DNA from: Mycobacterium sp. OAS707 | Lineage (GTDB): Bacteria > Actinomycetota > Actinomycetes > Mycobacteriales > Mycobacteriaceae | Reading direction: 5' to 3' | Assembly (NCBI RefSeq): GCF_014873705.1 | Contig: NZ_JADBDS010000003.1 | Span: forward strand, 1,240,001-1,304,000 | Length of the DNA stretch: 64,000 bases | Part shown: piece by piece, positions 16,010-24,443 of the stretch | Numbering within the stretch: the stretch's first letter is position 1 | Layout of the letters: the number at the start of each line of letters is the position of its first letter | Made by a program: the position numbers and the translations under genes | The notes under the pieces: model-generated | The model's input: only the letters and a program-made list of their open reading frames with translations | The model's database searches: none | Told to the model about the DNA's origin: nothing

Positions 16010-17032
16010 ATGGTGATCACCAACGCCTTCCGCCGCCAACGCCTCGGCGCAGCACTCGCGGCGGCCGCCGCCGCAGGACTGGTCCTGACCGCCTGCGGTG
16101 GAGTGCAGACCAGCACCGGTTCCGGCAGCGGCAACGGCAACTATCCGTCCGGCACGGTCGAGATGTACGTCGGGGCTTCGCCCGGCGGGTCGAGCGACCT
16201 GATCAGTCGCGCCGTGTCCAAGGGCCTGTCCGACAACCTGCATGCCTCCTTCCCCGTGATCAACCGCGAGGGCGCCAACGGTGCGCTCGCCGCGGCCGAG
16301 GTGTCCAAGGCCAAGCCGGACGGCTCGACGATCGCGATCCAGAACGCATCACTGTTCACGATCACCCCGCTGGCCGTCAGCCCCGACGAGGTCACCAAGA
16401 TCGACGACTTCGACGTCGTGTACGGGGTCTCCCGCGACGACTACGTGCTCGTCACCAATCCCGCCAGCGGCTACAAGACGCTCAAGGATCTCGAGGACAG
16501 CAAGCGCGTCGTCCGGTACGGCACCACCGGCGTCGGCACCGGCGCGCAGTTGGCCGCGGCCCTGCTGTTCAAGTCCACCGACGTGGCATCGCAGCCGGTG
16601 CCGTTCGACGGCGGCGCGCCGGCGCTGACCGCCCTGTTGGGCAACCAGATCGACGTGGCCTCGCTGCAGGTCGGTGAGGCCATCGAGAACATCAAGTCCG
16701 GAAAGCTGGTGCCGCTCAGCGTCTTTGGACCGTCCCGGATCCCCTATCTGCCCGACGTACCGACCGCCAAGGAGCAGGGCCTGAACGTCGAGGTGACGCA
16801 GTACCGGTTCATGACCGTGCCGAAGGGCACCCCGCAAGAGGTGAAGGACAAACTCACCGAAGGCCTGAAGGCGACCTTCACGACCGACGCCTACAAGTCG
16901 TTCAACGAGCAGAACAGCCTGACGCCGCTGGAGGAGCCCGGCGATCAGGTGCTCGCCCAGTTGCAGTCCGACACCAAGCGATATGCCGACCTGGTCAAGC
17001 AGTACGGGATCAATCTGCGTGACAAGGCATGA
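16010..17032 (+). CDS. Tripartite tricarboxylate transporter substrate-binding lipoprotein (TctC/Bug family)
   Basis: The predicted product has 340 residues. Its lipoprotein signal peptide ends LVLTAC with lipidated Cys29. The mature part has the Bug-family layout: VEMYVGASPGGSSDLISRAVSKGL, NREGANGALAAAEVSKAKPDG, VRYGTTGVGTGAQLAAALLF and DVPTAKEQGLNVEVTQYRFMTVPKGTP. Such proteins capture carboxylates and deliver them to TctA/TctB. It is the first gene of a three-gene transporter operon. An AGGAG lies nine bases before the start. Confidence 0.92.
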   Translation: MVITNAFRRQRLGAALAAAAAAGLVLTACGGVQTSTGSGSGNGNYPSGTVEMYVGASPGGSSDLISRAVSKGLSDNLHASFPVINREGANGALAAAEVSKAKPDGSTIAIQNASLFTITPLAVSPDEVTKIDDFDVVYGVSRDDYVLVTNPASGYKTLKDLEDSKRVVRYGTTGVGTGAQLAAALLFKSTDVASQPVPFDGGAPALTALLGNQIDVASLQVGEAIENIKSGKLVPLSVFGPSRIPYLPDVPTAKEQGLNVEVTQYRFMTVPKGTPQEVKDKLTEGLKATFTTDAYKSFNEQNSLTPLEEPGDQVLAQLQSDTKRYADLVKQYGINLRDKA

Positions 17033-17036
17033 CGGC

Positions 17037-17552
17037 ATGAGCCAACACGACATCCTCGCCGAGATCGAAGCCGAGGTCGCCCACGAGTTGGAGGACGAAC
17101 GGCCGCCCGCCGGTGGGCCCGCCTACCAGACCGTCGGCGCAATCGTGGGTCTCGTCATCGGCGTCGGCGCCGCGATACTGGCTTACGGCTACGGGCTGGG
17201 CACTCTGCGTCAGCCGGGACCCGGCCTGTGGCCCTTCGTCGTCAGCGTGGTGATCGTCGTGTTGTCGGTCCTCCTACTAGTCGTCGGCCGCGGCCTGGAC
17301 GACAGCGAGAAGTTCACCCGCAGCAGTGCACTCGCCGCGGTCGGCGCCATCACCTTTGTCGCATTCGGTCTGCTGATGCCGCTCACCGGATTCGAGATTC
17401 CCGCCGTGTTGCTGTGCATCGTCTGGTTGCGCTTCCTCGGCGGCGAGAGCTGGCGCAACACCGTGGTGATCAGCGTGCTGACGACCGTGGTGTTCTACTT
17501 CCTGTTCCTCTACGGCCTGCGGATCCCGCTGCCCCATCTGATCGCCCTGTAG
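17037..17552 (+). CDS. Tripartite tricarboxylate transporter small membrane subunit (TctB)
   Basis: The predicted product has 171 residues. After about 40 polar residues there are four predicted membrane helices, with the family signature RQPGPGLWPFVVSVVIVVLSVLLL near the second helix. I chose the ATG at 17037, four bases after the TctC stop. TctB pairs with TctA in the membrane. Confidence 0.88.
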   Translation: MSQHDILAEIEAEVAHELEDERPPAGGPAYQTVGAIVGLVIGVGAAILAYGYGLGTLRQPGPGLWPFVVSVVIVVLSVLLLVVGRGLDDSEKFTRSSALAAVGAITFVAFGLLMPLTGFEIPAVLLCIVWLRFLGGESWRNTVVISVLTTVVFYFLFLYGLRIPLPHLIAL

Positions 17553-17558
17553 AAAGCC

Positions 17559-19235
17559 ATGGACCTCAACGCATTTCTGGATGGATTCGCGCTCGTCGTC
17601 GAGCCGAAGAACCTGCTGTACTGCTTGATCGGTGTGCTGATCGGCATGGTGATCGGCGTGCTGCCCGGGCTCGGACCCGCGGCCACGATCGCGATCCTGC
17701 TGCCGATCACCTACAGCATCAACCCGGTATCGGCGATCATCATGCTCGCCGGCATCTACTACGGCGCCCAATACGGCGGCACCATCACCTCGGTGTTGTT
17801 GCGACTGCCCGGTGAGGCGTCGTCGGTGGTCACCGTCTTCGACGGTTTCGCCCTGGCCAAACAGGGCAAAGCCGGAACCGCGTTGGGCATCGCAGCCATC
17901 GGTTCCTTTGTGGGAGCGACGATCTCGATCATCGGGCTGACACTGCTCGCTCCGGTGGTCGCCGACATCGCCCTTGACTTCGGGCCACCCGAATACGCCG
18001 CACTCGCCCTGTTGGGCGTGCTGCTCATCGCGACCATCGGCAACGGCAACATGTTGAAGTCGTTGATCGCCGCGGCCATCGGGCTGCTGCTGGCCACCGT
18101 CGGTCGCGACAGCTTCAGCGGCGCATCCCGATTCACGTTCGACAGCCTGCAACTCGCCGACGGCATCGACTTCGTTGTCGTGGCGATGGGCCTGTTCGGT
18201 GTCGGCGAGATTCTGTACAACCTCGAGCAGCGGCACGGCAAGCCGCACGTGCCCGCCAAGGTCGCCAATGTGTGGCCGTCGCGCAAGGACCTGCGTCAGT
18301 CCTCGGGCGCCATCGGCCGTGGCTCGGTGATCGGCTTCGTGCTCGGCGTGCTGCCCGGTGGTGGCGCAGTGCTCGCGTCGCTGGTCGCCTACGCCGCGGA
18401 GAAGCGGCGCTCCAAGACCCCGGAGCGGTTCGGCCGCGGTGCCGTCGAGGGCGTGGCGGCGCCGGAGACCGCCAACAACGCGGCGGCCACGTCGTCGTTC
18501 ATTCCGCTGCTGACCATCGGCATCCCCGCCAACGCGTCGATGGCGATGTTGTTCGGCGCGCTGCTGATCCTCGGCATCGCGCCAGGGCCGCAGTTGGTCG
18601 ACGAGCATCCGGATCTGTTCTGGGGCGTCATCAACTCGATGTACATCGGCAACATCCTGCTGCTGATCCTGTCGATTCCGTTGGTGGGCTTGTTCGTTCG
18701 CATCCTGCGCGTGCGGCCCGCGATACTGGCGCCCATCACCGCGCTGATCACGATCCTCGGCGTCTACACGATCAACAACTCGGTGTTCGACATCTTCCTG
18801 ATGATCGGCTTCGGCATCGTCGGCTACCTGATGAAGAAGGCGGGCTTCGACCCCGGCCCGATGGTGCTGGCCTTCGTCCTCGGCTCGCTGGTCGAATCGA
18901 GCGCGCGGCGGTCGATGCTGATCTTCGGCGGCGACCCGACTGGCTTCTTCACCAGGCCGCTGTCTGGAAGCATCCTGGCGATTTTCGTCGTGGTGGCGCT
19001 GCTACCGGTGCTCCGGCACTTCTGGCGCCGCAAGTCAGCCCGCGTCCAGACGGCGCCGGGTGTTGCCGAGGTGGACCCGCATCGCGGCCCTGGCGGTGTC
19101 GGGGTCGCCGGCGATGACGGCGGCAGCGACGTCGTCGTGCTCCCTGCGGACACGCTCGACGTGGCCGGCGTCGGTGAGCGAGTACGCGTCGCCAAGTCGG
19201 GTGCGGGCCAGCATGATCATCATCGGACCGAGTGA
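17559..19235 (+). CDS. Tripartite tricarboxylate transporter large membrane subunit (TctA), C-terminally extended
   Basis: The predicted product has 558 residues. The TctA core shows about ten membrane helices, the duplicated gate motifs GVLPGLGPAATIAILLPITY near residue 30 and GVLPGGGAVLASLVAYAAEKR near 260, and the ETANNAAATSSFIPLLTIGIPA motif. The family usually ends near residue 500. Here the frame continues another 60 residues of low-complexity sequence, ending inside the antisense GntR gene, an overlap of 201 bases. The tail is probably the result of a lost stop codon and not a domain. Confidence 0.9.
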   Translation: MDLNAFLDGFALVVEPKNLLYCLIGVLIGMVIGVLPGLGPAATIAILLPITYSINPVSAIIMLAGIYYGAQYGGTITSVLLRLPGEASSVVTVFDGFALAKQGKAGTALGIAAIGSFVGATISIIGLTLLAPVVADIALDFGPPEYAALALLGVLLIATIGNGNMLKSLIAAAIGLLLATVGRDSFSGASRFTFDSLQLADGIDFVVVAMGLFGVGEILYNLEQRHGKPHVPAKVANVWPSRKDLRQSSGAIGRGSVIGFVLGVLPGGGAVLASLVAYAAEKRRSKTPERFGRGAVEGVAAPETANNAAATSSFIPLLTIGIPANASMAMLFGALLILGIAPGPQLVDEHPDLFWGVINSMYIGNILLLILSIPLVGLFVRILRVRPAILAPITALITILGVYTINNSVFDIFLMIGFGIVGYLMKKAGFDPGPMVLAFVLGSLVESSARRSMLIFGGDPTGFFTRPLSGSILAIFVVVALLPVLRHFWRRKSARVQTAPGVAEVDPHRGPGGVGVAGDDGGSDVVVLPADTLDVAGVGERVRVAKSGAGQHDHHRTE

Positions 19236-19715
19236 GTCGAGCAGGTCGAGGTAGAACCGGTTGGCACTGGCCGCCGCGACCGCGCTGTGAAAGCGGAAGT
19301 CGGCCTCGACCTGATCCTCCGGCGCTGCGGCGACGAACTCGTCGAGCGCTGTGCGGATCGCCTCGGCGCCTGCCTTGTCGACGCGCGCTGCCGCCAAAGC
19401 GGCCGCCTCGCTTTCGATACCGAGCCGGAAGTCGAGCATGTCGAGCACGTCGTGGTGCGTCCGGATCGCCGCGGACTCCACGGTGAACGACGTCGGCTCC
19501 GGCATCGCCAGCACGAAAGAGCCTCGGCCCTGGAAGGTTTCGACGAGGCCCTCGGCGCGCAACCGCGTCACCGCCTCGCGGACGACGGTGCGGGACACGC
19601 CGTACTCGTCGATGAGCTCGGCCTCCGAGGGCAGCTTGTGCCCGGGGGGCAGGTCGCCGGCCAGGATCTTGTCCTTGAGCCCGGCGACGACCCGCTGCGC
19701 CAAAGTCGTTGTCAT
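19035..19715 (-). CDS. GntR-family (FadR subfamily) regulator
   Basis: The predicted product has 226 residues from the ATG at 19715; a GTG two codons earlier is possible. The winged helix reads LAQRVVAGLKDKILAGDLPPGHKLPSEAELIDEYGVSRTVVREAVTRLRAEGLVETFQGRGSFV. The FCD effector domain has the metal-binding pattern (FRLGIESEAAALAA, DFRFHSAVAAAS, EHDDVAAAVIAGD). It starts eight bases after the sugar-acid enzyme gene on the same strand and so forms an operon with it. It probably senses a sugar-acid metabolite. Its 3' third is antisense to the TctA extension. Confidence 0.9.
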   Translation of the reverse strand: MTTTLAQRVVAGLKDKILAGDLPPGHKLPSEAELIDEYGVSRTVVREAVTRLRAEGLVETFQGRGSFVLAMPEPTSFTVESAAIRTHHDVLDMLDFRLGIESEAAALAAARVDKAGAEAIRTALDEFVAAAPEDQVEADFRFHSAVAAASANRFYLDLLDSLGPMMIMLARTRLGDAYSLTDAGHVERVRREHDDVAAAVIAGDPDTARAAMRVHLGNTRRRLDAG

Positions 19716-19722
19716 CGGCACA

Positions 19723-20844
19723 TCATCTCGTGCCGAACTCCGCGCTCTCCTTGGTCAAGGCTCGCATCTGGTCGCTGAGCGTGACGCCGAGGCCCGGCCG
19801 CTCGGGCACCCATATCCGGCCGTCGCGAATCTCCATGCGCTCGTTGAAGAGTGGATCGAGCCATTCGAAGTGCTCGACCCACGGCTCGGTGGGATACGTC
19901 GCGGCGAGGTGCAGATGAATTTCCATCGCATAGTGCGGTGCGAGCGCAAGGCCGGCATGCGCGGCCAGCGTCGCGAACTTCAGGAACGGCGTGATCCCGC
20001 CGATCCGCGGCGCATCCGGCTGAACGATGCCGCGGTAGCCCGCGTCGAGCAGCGCCATGTGTTCGCCGACCGAGGTCAGCATCTCGCCCGTCGCGATCGG
20101 GGTGTCGAATGTGTGGCTGAGGTCGGCGTGCCCCGCGGCATCCCATGCGTCCAGCGGCTCCTCGATCCACACCAGGTCGAACGCCTCGAGCTCGCGGCAC
20201 ATCCGCCGGGCCCTTGCCCTGTCCCACTGCTGATTGGCGTCCACCATGAACGGTGTCGCTCCGAGATGCTCGCGCAGCGCGGCCACGCGGTGCAGATCCG
20301 TCTTCCAATCCGGCTGTCCCACTTTGATTTTGATGCCGCCGATGCCGGAGGCCAGCGATGCGGTGGCGTTGTCCTTGATCTCCTCGACCGAGGCTTGCAG
20401 GAACCCGCCGGAGGTGTTGTAGACGGGGCACGAGTCACGGTGCGCGCCAATAAGTTTGGCCAGCGGCAGGCCTGCGCGGCGCGCCTTGAGGTCCCACAGC
20501 GCGACGTCGAGCGCGGCGATCGCCTGGGTGGCCACTCCGGACCGGCCGACCGATGCGCCCGCCCACAGCAGTGACTGGTAGATCCGGTCGATGTCAGACG
20601 GGTCCTGCCCCAGCGCGACATCGGCCATCTCATGCAGGTGCGCGTACTGGGCCGGACCGCCTGCGCGCTTGGAGTACGAGAAGCCCATGCCCTCGTGGCC
20701 CTGTTCGGTGACGACCTCGACGAACAACAGCACCGTCTCGGTCAGGGGTTTCTGCCGTCCGGTCAGCACCTTCGCGTCGCTGACCGGTGTTTCCAGCGGC
20801 AGCACGACGTGGGAGAGCTTGAGGTGGCGGATGCGGTCGGACAT
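19723..20844 (-). CDS. Mandelate racemase/muconate lactonizing family enzyme, likely sugar-acid dehydratase
   Basis: The predicted product has 373 residues from the ATG at 20844; a longer frame starts at 20871. The enolase-superfamily barrel carries the KxK catalytic lysine pair (GGIKIKVGQPDW), metal ligands in FMVDANQQW and WIEEPLDAWD, an ATGEML strand, and the catalytic His in LAPHYAMEIHLHLAATYP. The KxK plus late His pattern matches the L-talarate/galactarate dehydratase group more than mandelate racemase proper. Next to a GntR gene and a TctCBA transporter, it probably starts breakdown of an imported aldarate. Confidence 0.8.
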   Translation of the reverse strand: MSDRIRHLKLSHVVLPLETPVSDAKVLTGRQKPLTETVLLFVEVVTEQGHEGMGFSYSKRAGGPAQYAHLHEMADVALGQDPSDIDRIYQSLLWAGASVGRSGVATQAIAALDVALWDLKARRAGLPLAKLIGAHRDSCPVYNTSGGFLQASVEEIKDNATASLASGIGGIKIKVGQPDWKTDLHRVAALREHLGATPFMVDANQQWDRARARRMCRELEAFDLVWIEEPLDAWDAAGHADLSHTFDTPIATGEMLTSVGEHMALLDAGYRGIVQPDAPRIGGITPFLKFATLAAHAGLALAPHYAMEIHLHLAATYPTEPWVEHFEWLDPLFNERMEIRDGRIWVPERPGLGVTLSDQMRALTKESAEFGTR

Positions 20845-20861
20845 CGGACTCCTGACATCTA

Positions 20862-20890
20862 TGTATGACAAGTAACCAACTCATCATACA
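20862..20890. promoter_or_regulatory. Candidate GntR operator
   Basis: TGTATGA (20862-20868) and its complement TCATACA (20884-20890) face each other across 15 bases. The start of the sugar-acid enzyme lies 18 bases away. The TGTATGA/TCATACA spacing and A/T content stand out from the surroundings. Control by the GntR protein encoded downstream is the natural guess. Confidence 0.4.
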
Positions 20891-20943
20891 AGTTCGCGGC
20901 TGGTGTTTGAACCCCCCGCCGCAGTGGGAAGCCGTCCGCGGGT

Positions 20944-21798
20944 ATGCCTACGACACTTCAAGACCTCACCCATTGGCTCCTGACCAAGGGCCTGCACATC
21001 GTCCTCGTCGTGCTGTTCGCGATGATTGTGACGCGGGTCATCCGATGGGTCGCCGAACGGATCAGCAGGCGTCTCACCAAGGGGGACCAGCGCGACGCCA
21101 CCGTGCGGTCGGAGACCGTCAAGCACGGTCAGGCCGTCGCCTCGGTGATCTCATCGGTGGCGATCGCGCTGCTCTACACGGTGGTCGCCGTCGACATCGC
21201 CAATCAGCTTGGCCTGCCGCTTGGTTCGCTGGTGGCGCCTGCCGCCGTGCTCGGTGCCGCCCTGGGTTTCGGTGCGCAGCGCATCGTCCAGGATCTGCTC
21301 AGCGGGTTCTTCCTGATCACCGAGAAGCAGTACGGCTTCGGTGACCTGGTCGAGCTCAGCGTCACCGCCGGGGGATCGGCGGTCGGCACTGTGGAAGACG
21401 TCACACTGCGTGTCACCAAACTGCGCACCAGCGACGGCGAGATGTACACGGTGCCCAACGGCCAGATCGTGAAATCGCTGAACATGTCGAAGGATTGGGC
21501 ACGCGCGGTGGTCGATGTGCCGGTGCCGACGTCGGCCGACCTCAACCAGGTGAACGACGTTCTCGGCGGCGTCGCGAAGGCCGCGATGCAGAACGACGGC
21601 CTACCCGAGTTGCTGCTTGACGAACCGTCGCTGATGGGCGTCGAGAGCATCGAGGTCGACACCGTGAATCTGCGGATGGTCGCGCGCACGCTGCCGGGTA
21701 AGCAGTTCGAGGTCGGCCGCAAGTTGCGTGCGCTCATCGTCGCGTCCTTCCGCCGCAACGGCATCGCGACGTCGGGTGCGGTGACTAGTCAAAACTGA
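20944..21798 (+). CDS. Small-conductance mechanosensitive channel (MscS family)
   Basis: The predicted product has 284 residues. Two N-terminal hydrophobic helices precede the pore-lining TM3 region with its glycine/alanine packing (VAPAAVLGAALGFGAQRIVQDLLSGFFLI), as in MscS. The beta domain follows (YGFGDLVELS, VGTVEDVTLRVTKLRTSDGEMYTVPNGQIVKSLNMS) and then an alpha/beta C-terminus. The channel opens under membrane tension to release solutes on osmotic downshock. It ends 14 bases inside the convergent alcohol dehydrogenase gene. Confidence 0.93.
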   Translation: MPTTLQDLTHWLLTKGLHIVLVVLFAMIVTRVIRWVAERISRRLTKGDQRDATVRSETVKHGQAVASVISSVAIALLYTVVAVDIANQLGLPLGSLVAPAAVLGAALGFGAQRIVQDLLSGFFLITEKQYGFGDLVELSVTAGGSAVGTVEDVTLRVTKLRTSDGEMYTVPNGQIVKSLNMSKDWARAVVDVPVPTSADLNQVNDVLGGVAKAAMQNDGLPELLLDEPSLMGVESIEVDTVNLRMVARTLPGKQFEVGRKLRALIVASFRRNGIATSGAVTSQN

Positions 21799-22891
21799 TC
21801 AGCTGGCGCACGGCGTGCCCGTCGGCGAGCTGGTCCATGCCTTCGTTGATCTGCTGAAGGGCGATCGTCGACGACACGAGCTTCTCGACAGGCAGCCGGC
21901 CTGCCCGCCAGAGCCCGACGAAGTGCGGAATGTCGTTCGCCGGCACGGCCGAGCCGAGATAGCTGCCGATCAACGAGCGACCTTCGGCGACAAAACCCAA
22001 CGGCGACACCGTGATTCGCGCATCCGGCGGGGGCAGGCCGACAGTGACCGTGCAACCGCCAGGCGCCGTCAGTTCGATCGCTGTCTGCAGCGCGAGTGGA
22101 TGCCCGGCTGCCTCGATGACCACCGCTGCCTTCAGCACGCGCTCGCGCGCTTCGTCGGGGGTGTAGGCCTCGTGCGCGCCCATGGTGCGGGCGAGCGCGA
22201 GCTTGTCGGCCAACTGGTCGACGCCGATCACCCGGACGTCCTCGAGCGCCAGCGCGGTGATCACCGCGGCCATGCCCACCCCGCCGAGGCCGACGACGAT
22301 CACCGTCTGGCCGGGCTGCGGCTGCCCGGCGTTGATCACGGCGCCGCCGCCGGTGAGGACCGCGCAGCCGAGCAGCGACGCGACCTCGGGCGGCACGTCG
22401 GCCGGCACCGGCACCACCGAGCGACGGTCGACGACGGCGTGGGTGGCGAAGCCGGAAACCCCGAGGTGGTGGTGGATGGGCAGGCCGTCGCGCGAGAGCC
22501 TGCGCGCTCCACTCATCAGCGTGCCTGCGCCGTTCGCGACGCTGCCTGGTTCGCACGGCGTGAGCCCGTTGGTGGCGCAGGCCGAACACTGGCCGCACCG
22601 CGGCAGGAACGTCATCACCACGCGCTGCCCGACCGGCATGTCGCCGACAGCCGACCCGGCCTGCTCGACGATTCCCGCCGCCTCGTGCCCGAGCAGCATC
22701 GGGACGGGCCGCACCCGGTTGCCGTCGACCACCGAGAGGTCGGAATGACAGAGCCCGGCCGCTTCGATGCGGACCAGAAGCTCGGAATCCCCCGGCGGCG
22801 CGAGGTCGAGGTCGCCGACGGACAGCGGTCGGGATTCGGAGTAGGGCCGCGCCCGACCGATCTCTTCCAACACCGCGCCGCGGATCCTCAT
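21785..22891 (-). CDS. adhE1: Zinc-dependent alcohol dehydrogenase, AdhE1-like
   Basis: The predicted product has 368 residues from the ATG at 22891. Catalytic-zinc ligands are Cys48 (GLCHSD) and His69-Glu70 (LLGHEAAG). A four-cysteine structural-zinc loop (CGQCSACATNGLTPC) and the NAD-binding glycine motif GLGGVGMAA are present. It is divergent from the thioesterase and SRPBCC genes and sits just upstream of mce1R. That is the order of Rv0162c, Rv0163 and Rv0164 in M. tuberculosis, so the symbol is given by synteny. The substrate is unknown. Confidence 0.85.
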   Translation of the reverse strand: MRIRGAVLEEIGRARPYSESRPLSVGDLDLAPPGDSELLVRIEAAGLCHSDLSVVDGNRVRPVPMLLGHEAAGIVEQAGSAVGDMPVGQRVVMTFLPRCGQCSACATNGLTPCEPGSVANGAGTLMSGARRLSRDGLPIHHHLGVSGFATHAVVDRRSVVPVPADVPPEVASLLGCAVLTGGGAVINAGQPQPGQTVIVVGLGGVGMAAVITALALEDVRVIGVDQLADKLALARTMGAHEAYTPDEARERVLKAAVVIEAAGHPLALQTAIELTAPGGCTVTVGLPPPDARITVSPLGFVAEGRSLIGSYLGSAVPANDIPHFVGLWRAGRLPVEKLVSSTIALQQINEGMDQLADGHAVRQLISFD

Positions 22892-22926
22892 GAGGTCCAG
22901 CCTGCCAAGGCTGCGACACTGCTGCC

Positions 22927-23385
22927 ATGACAAGCGAGCAATCGCTCACCAGCCGGGATTTTCCCGTGCACTGGCCGGTGCTGACCAGATGGACCGACAA
23001 CGACATGTTCGGTCACCTCAACAACGCGGTGTACTACGAACTGTTCGACACCGCGATCAACGGCTGGATCAACACGACGTGCGGGCTTGATCCGTTGACG
23101 ACGCCGTGGCTGGGGGTGGTGGCCGAGTCGGGGTGCAGATACGTCGCAGAGTTGAAGTTTCCCGACCCGCTGGTGGTCGGCTTGGCTGTCGCGCGGCTCG
23201 GCAACAGCAGCGTCACGTATCGGTTGGCGCTCTTCCAGGCCGACCAGCCACTGGCGGCGGTAGGGCATTGGGTGCACGTGTACGTCGACCGCGAGAGCCG
23301 ACGTCCGGTGCCGATCCCGGGGCCGATCCGGTCGCTGCTCGAGTCGATATGCTCGCCGGATGCCGCTCGTAAGCAAGACAGTTGA
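22927..23385 (+). CDS. Acyl-CoA thioesterase, 4HBT hotdog fold (Rv0163-like)
   Basis: The predicted product has 152 residues. The hotdog signature WTDNDMFGHLNNAVYYELFDTAINGWI is the 4-hydroxybenzoyl-CoA thioesterase type, with the catalytic Asp in DNDMFGH. The core strands ELKFPDPLVVGLAVARLG and VTYRLALFQ follow. Such enzymes hydrolyse acyl-CoA. It overlaps the next gene by 26 bases and is divergent from adhE1 across 35 bases. Confidence 0.88.
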   Translation: MTSEQSLTSRDFPVHWPVLTRWTDNDMFGHLNNAVYYELFDTAINGWINTTCGLDPLTTPWLGVVAESGCRYVAELKFPDPLVVGLAVARLGNSSVTYRLALFQADQPLAAVGHWVHVYVDRESRRPVPIPGPIRSLLESICSPDAARKQDS

Positions 23386-23803
23386 GGTTGCCGCGCCCGC
23401 GGAGAAGATCATGGCGATCGTCGCCGACTTCGAGTCGTACCCGGAGTGGAACGAGGAGATAAAGGGCTGCTGGGTGCTGGCCAAGTATGACGACGGCAGG
23501 CCCAGCCAGCTGCGACTCGACGTCGTGGTGCAGGGCCAGTCCGGCACCTTCATCACCGCGGTCTACTACCCGGCCGAGAACCAGATCTACACCGTGCTGC
23601 AGCAGGGCGAGTTCTTCGAGAAGCAGGAGCAGCGGTTCTCGGTGGTGCCGATGGGCCCCACCGCACTGCTGACCGTCGACTTCGACGTCGAGACCAAGCT
23701 GCCGATCCCGAAGTCGATGGTGAAGAAGGCGATCGGCGACACGCTCGACTATCTGGCAGAGAACCTCAAGACCCGCGCTGAGCAGCTGGCCGCCGACAAA
23801 TAG
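23360..23803 (+). CDS. SRPBCC/polyketide cyclase-like protein (TB18.5-like)
   Basis: The predicted product has 147 residues and is a single START/SRPBCC domain: it opens VEVAAPAEKIMAIVADFESYPEWNEEIKGC, has a central set of antiparallel strands, and closes with the long helix KAIGDTLDYLAENLKTRAEQL. The fold binds hydrophobic ligands in a helix-grip pocket. By position it corresponds to Rv0164 (TB18.5). Overlap with the thioesterase gene argues for linked function, perhaps handling a lipid used by the adjacent Mce1 system. Confidence 0.85.
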   Translation: MPLVSKTVEVAAPAEKIMAIVADFESYPEWNEEIKGCWVLAKYDDGRPSQLRLDVVVQGQSGTFITAVYYPAENQIYTVLQQGEFFEKQEQRFSVVPMGPTALLTVDFDVETKLPIPKSMVKKAIGDTLDYLAENLKTRAEQLAADK

Positions 23804-23834
23804 CCGCGTTCGAAACTCGTTCGCAGAAAAGTGT

Positions 23835-23853
23835 GGGAGCCGAGGTGGCTCCC
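23835..23853 (+). terminator. Short GC stem-loop after the SRPBCC gene
   Basis: GGGAGCC and GGCTCCC pair perfectly across a 5-base loop, 32 bases after the stop. There is no T run behind it, so it is at best a weak or L-shaped terminator. Confidence 0.35.
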
Positions 23854-23910
23854 CGCTCCTACAGGTGAACGCGTCCCAAATCGGGCCGCGACAACCTGAA
23901 GGAGATTTCG

Positions 23911-24435
23911 ATGAACACCAACCGCACGAAAACGCCCATGCGGCGTCAGATCACTGCCGGCGTCTTGCTTGCCGGCGCCATCGCCGCCGGCGGACTGGGT
24001 GCAGCGGCTACCGCGGGCGCTCGGCCACCCATCAACCCGGTGCCCGTGCCTGTGCAGCCACGTCCGGCTCCCGCCGGCCTGGTCGCCTCAATTGCCTTCT
24101 CGCCGGAGACCGGAGTCTGGGCGAGTTGGACCAACGCGCCGACCTTGACCAACGCCGACTACGCCGCACTGAATATGTGCCAGGACCGCGACGGTACGCA
24201 CTGCCTGATCACCGGTCAGGTCGGCACCAACACCAACCAGTACCAGTGCATCGCCCTGGCCGTTGATGCCGTCGATTGGACGCAGTGGCACAGTGCGGTG
24301 GGTCCGAGCGTGGTCAGCGCCGAGACGGCAGCCCTGCAGGGGCCCAACAGCCGTATCGCCACGGTGGCCTGCACAACTCCCAACGGCAGCCCCGTTGGCA
24401 CGAGCGGACACGTCGATCGGCCGCAGTGGTCATAG
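23911..24435 (+). CDS. Secreted protein of unknown function, DUF4189-like
   Basis: The predicted product has 174 residues. GGAGATTTCG places a clear ribosome-binding site before the ATG. A signal peptide (ITAGVLLAGAIAAGGLGAAATAGA) is followed by a proline-rich linker (INPVPVPVQPRPAPAG). The mature domain has alternating strands and three cysteines (NMCQD, HCLITG, YQCIAL), and a fourth in VACTTP. The pattern of alanine-rich start, MCQ...C...C and a Trp-rich middle recalls DUF4189 secreted proteins. It sits between TB18.5 and mce1R where M. tuberculosis has no such gene, to my recollection. Confidence 0.7.
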   Translation: MNTNRTKTPMRRQITAGVLLAGAIAAGGLGAAATAGARPPINPVPVPVQPRPAPAGLVASIAFSPETGVWASWTNAPTLTNADYAALNMCQDRDGTHCLITGQVGTNTNQYQCIALAVDAVDWTQWHSAVGPSVVSAETAALQGPNSRIATVACTTPNGSPVGTSGHVDRPQWS

Positions 24436-24443
24436 GTCGTCGA

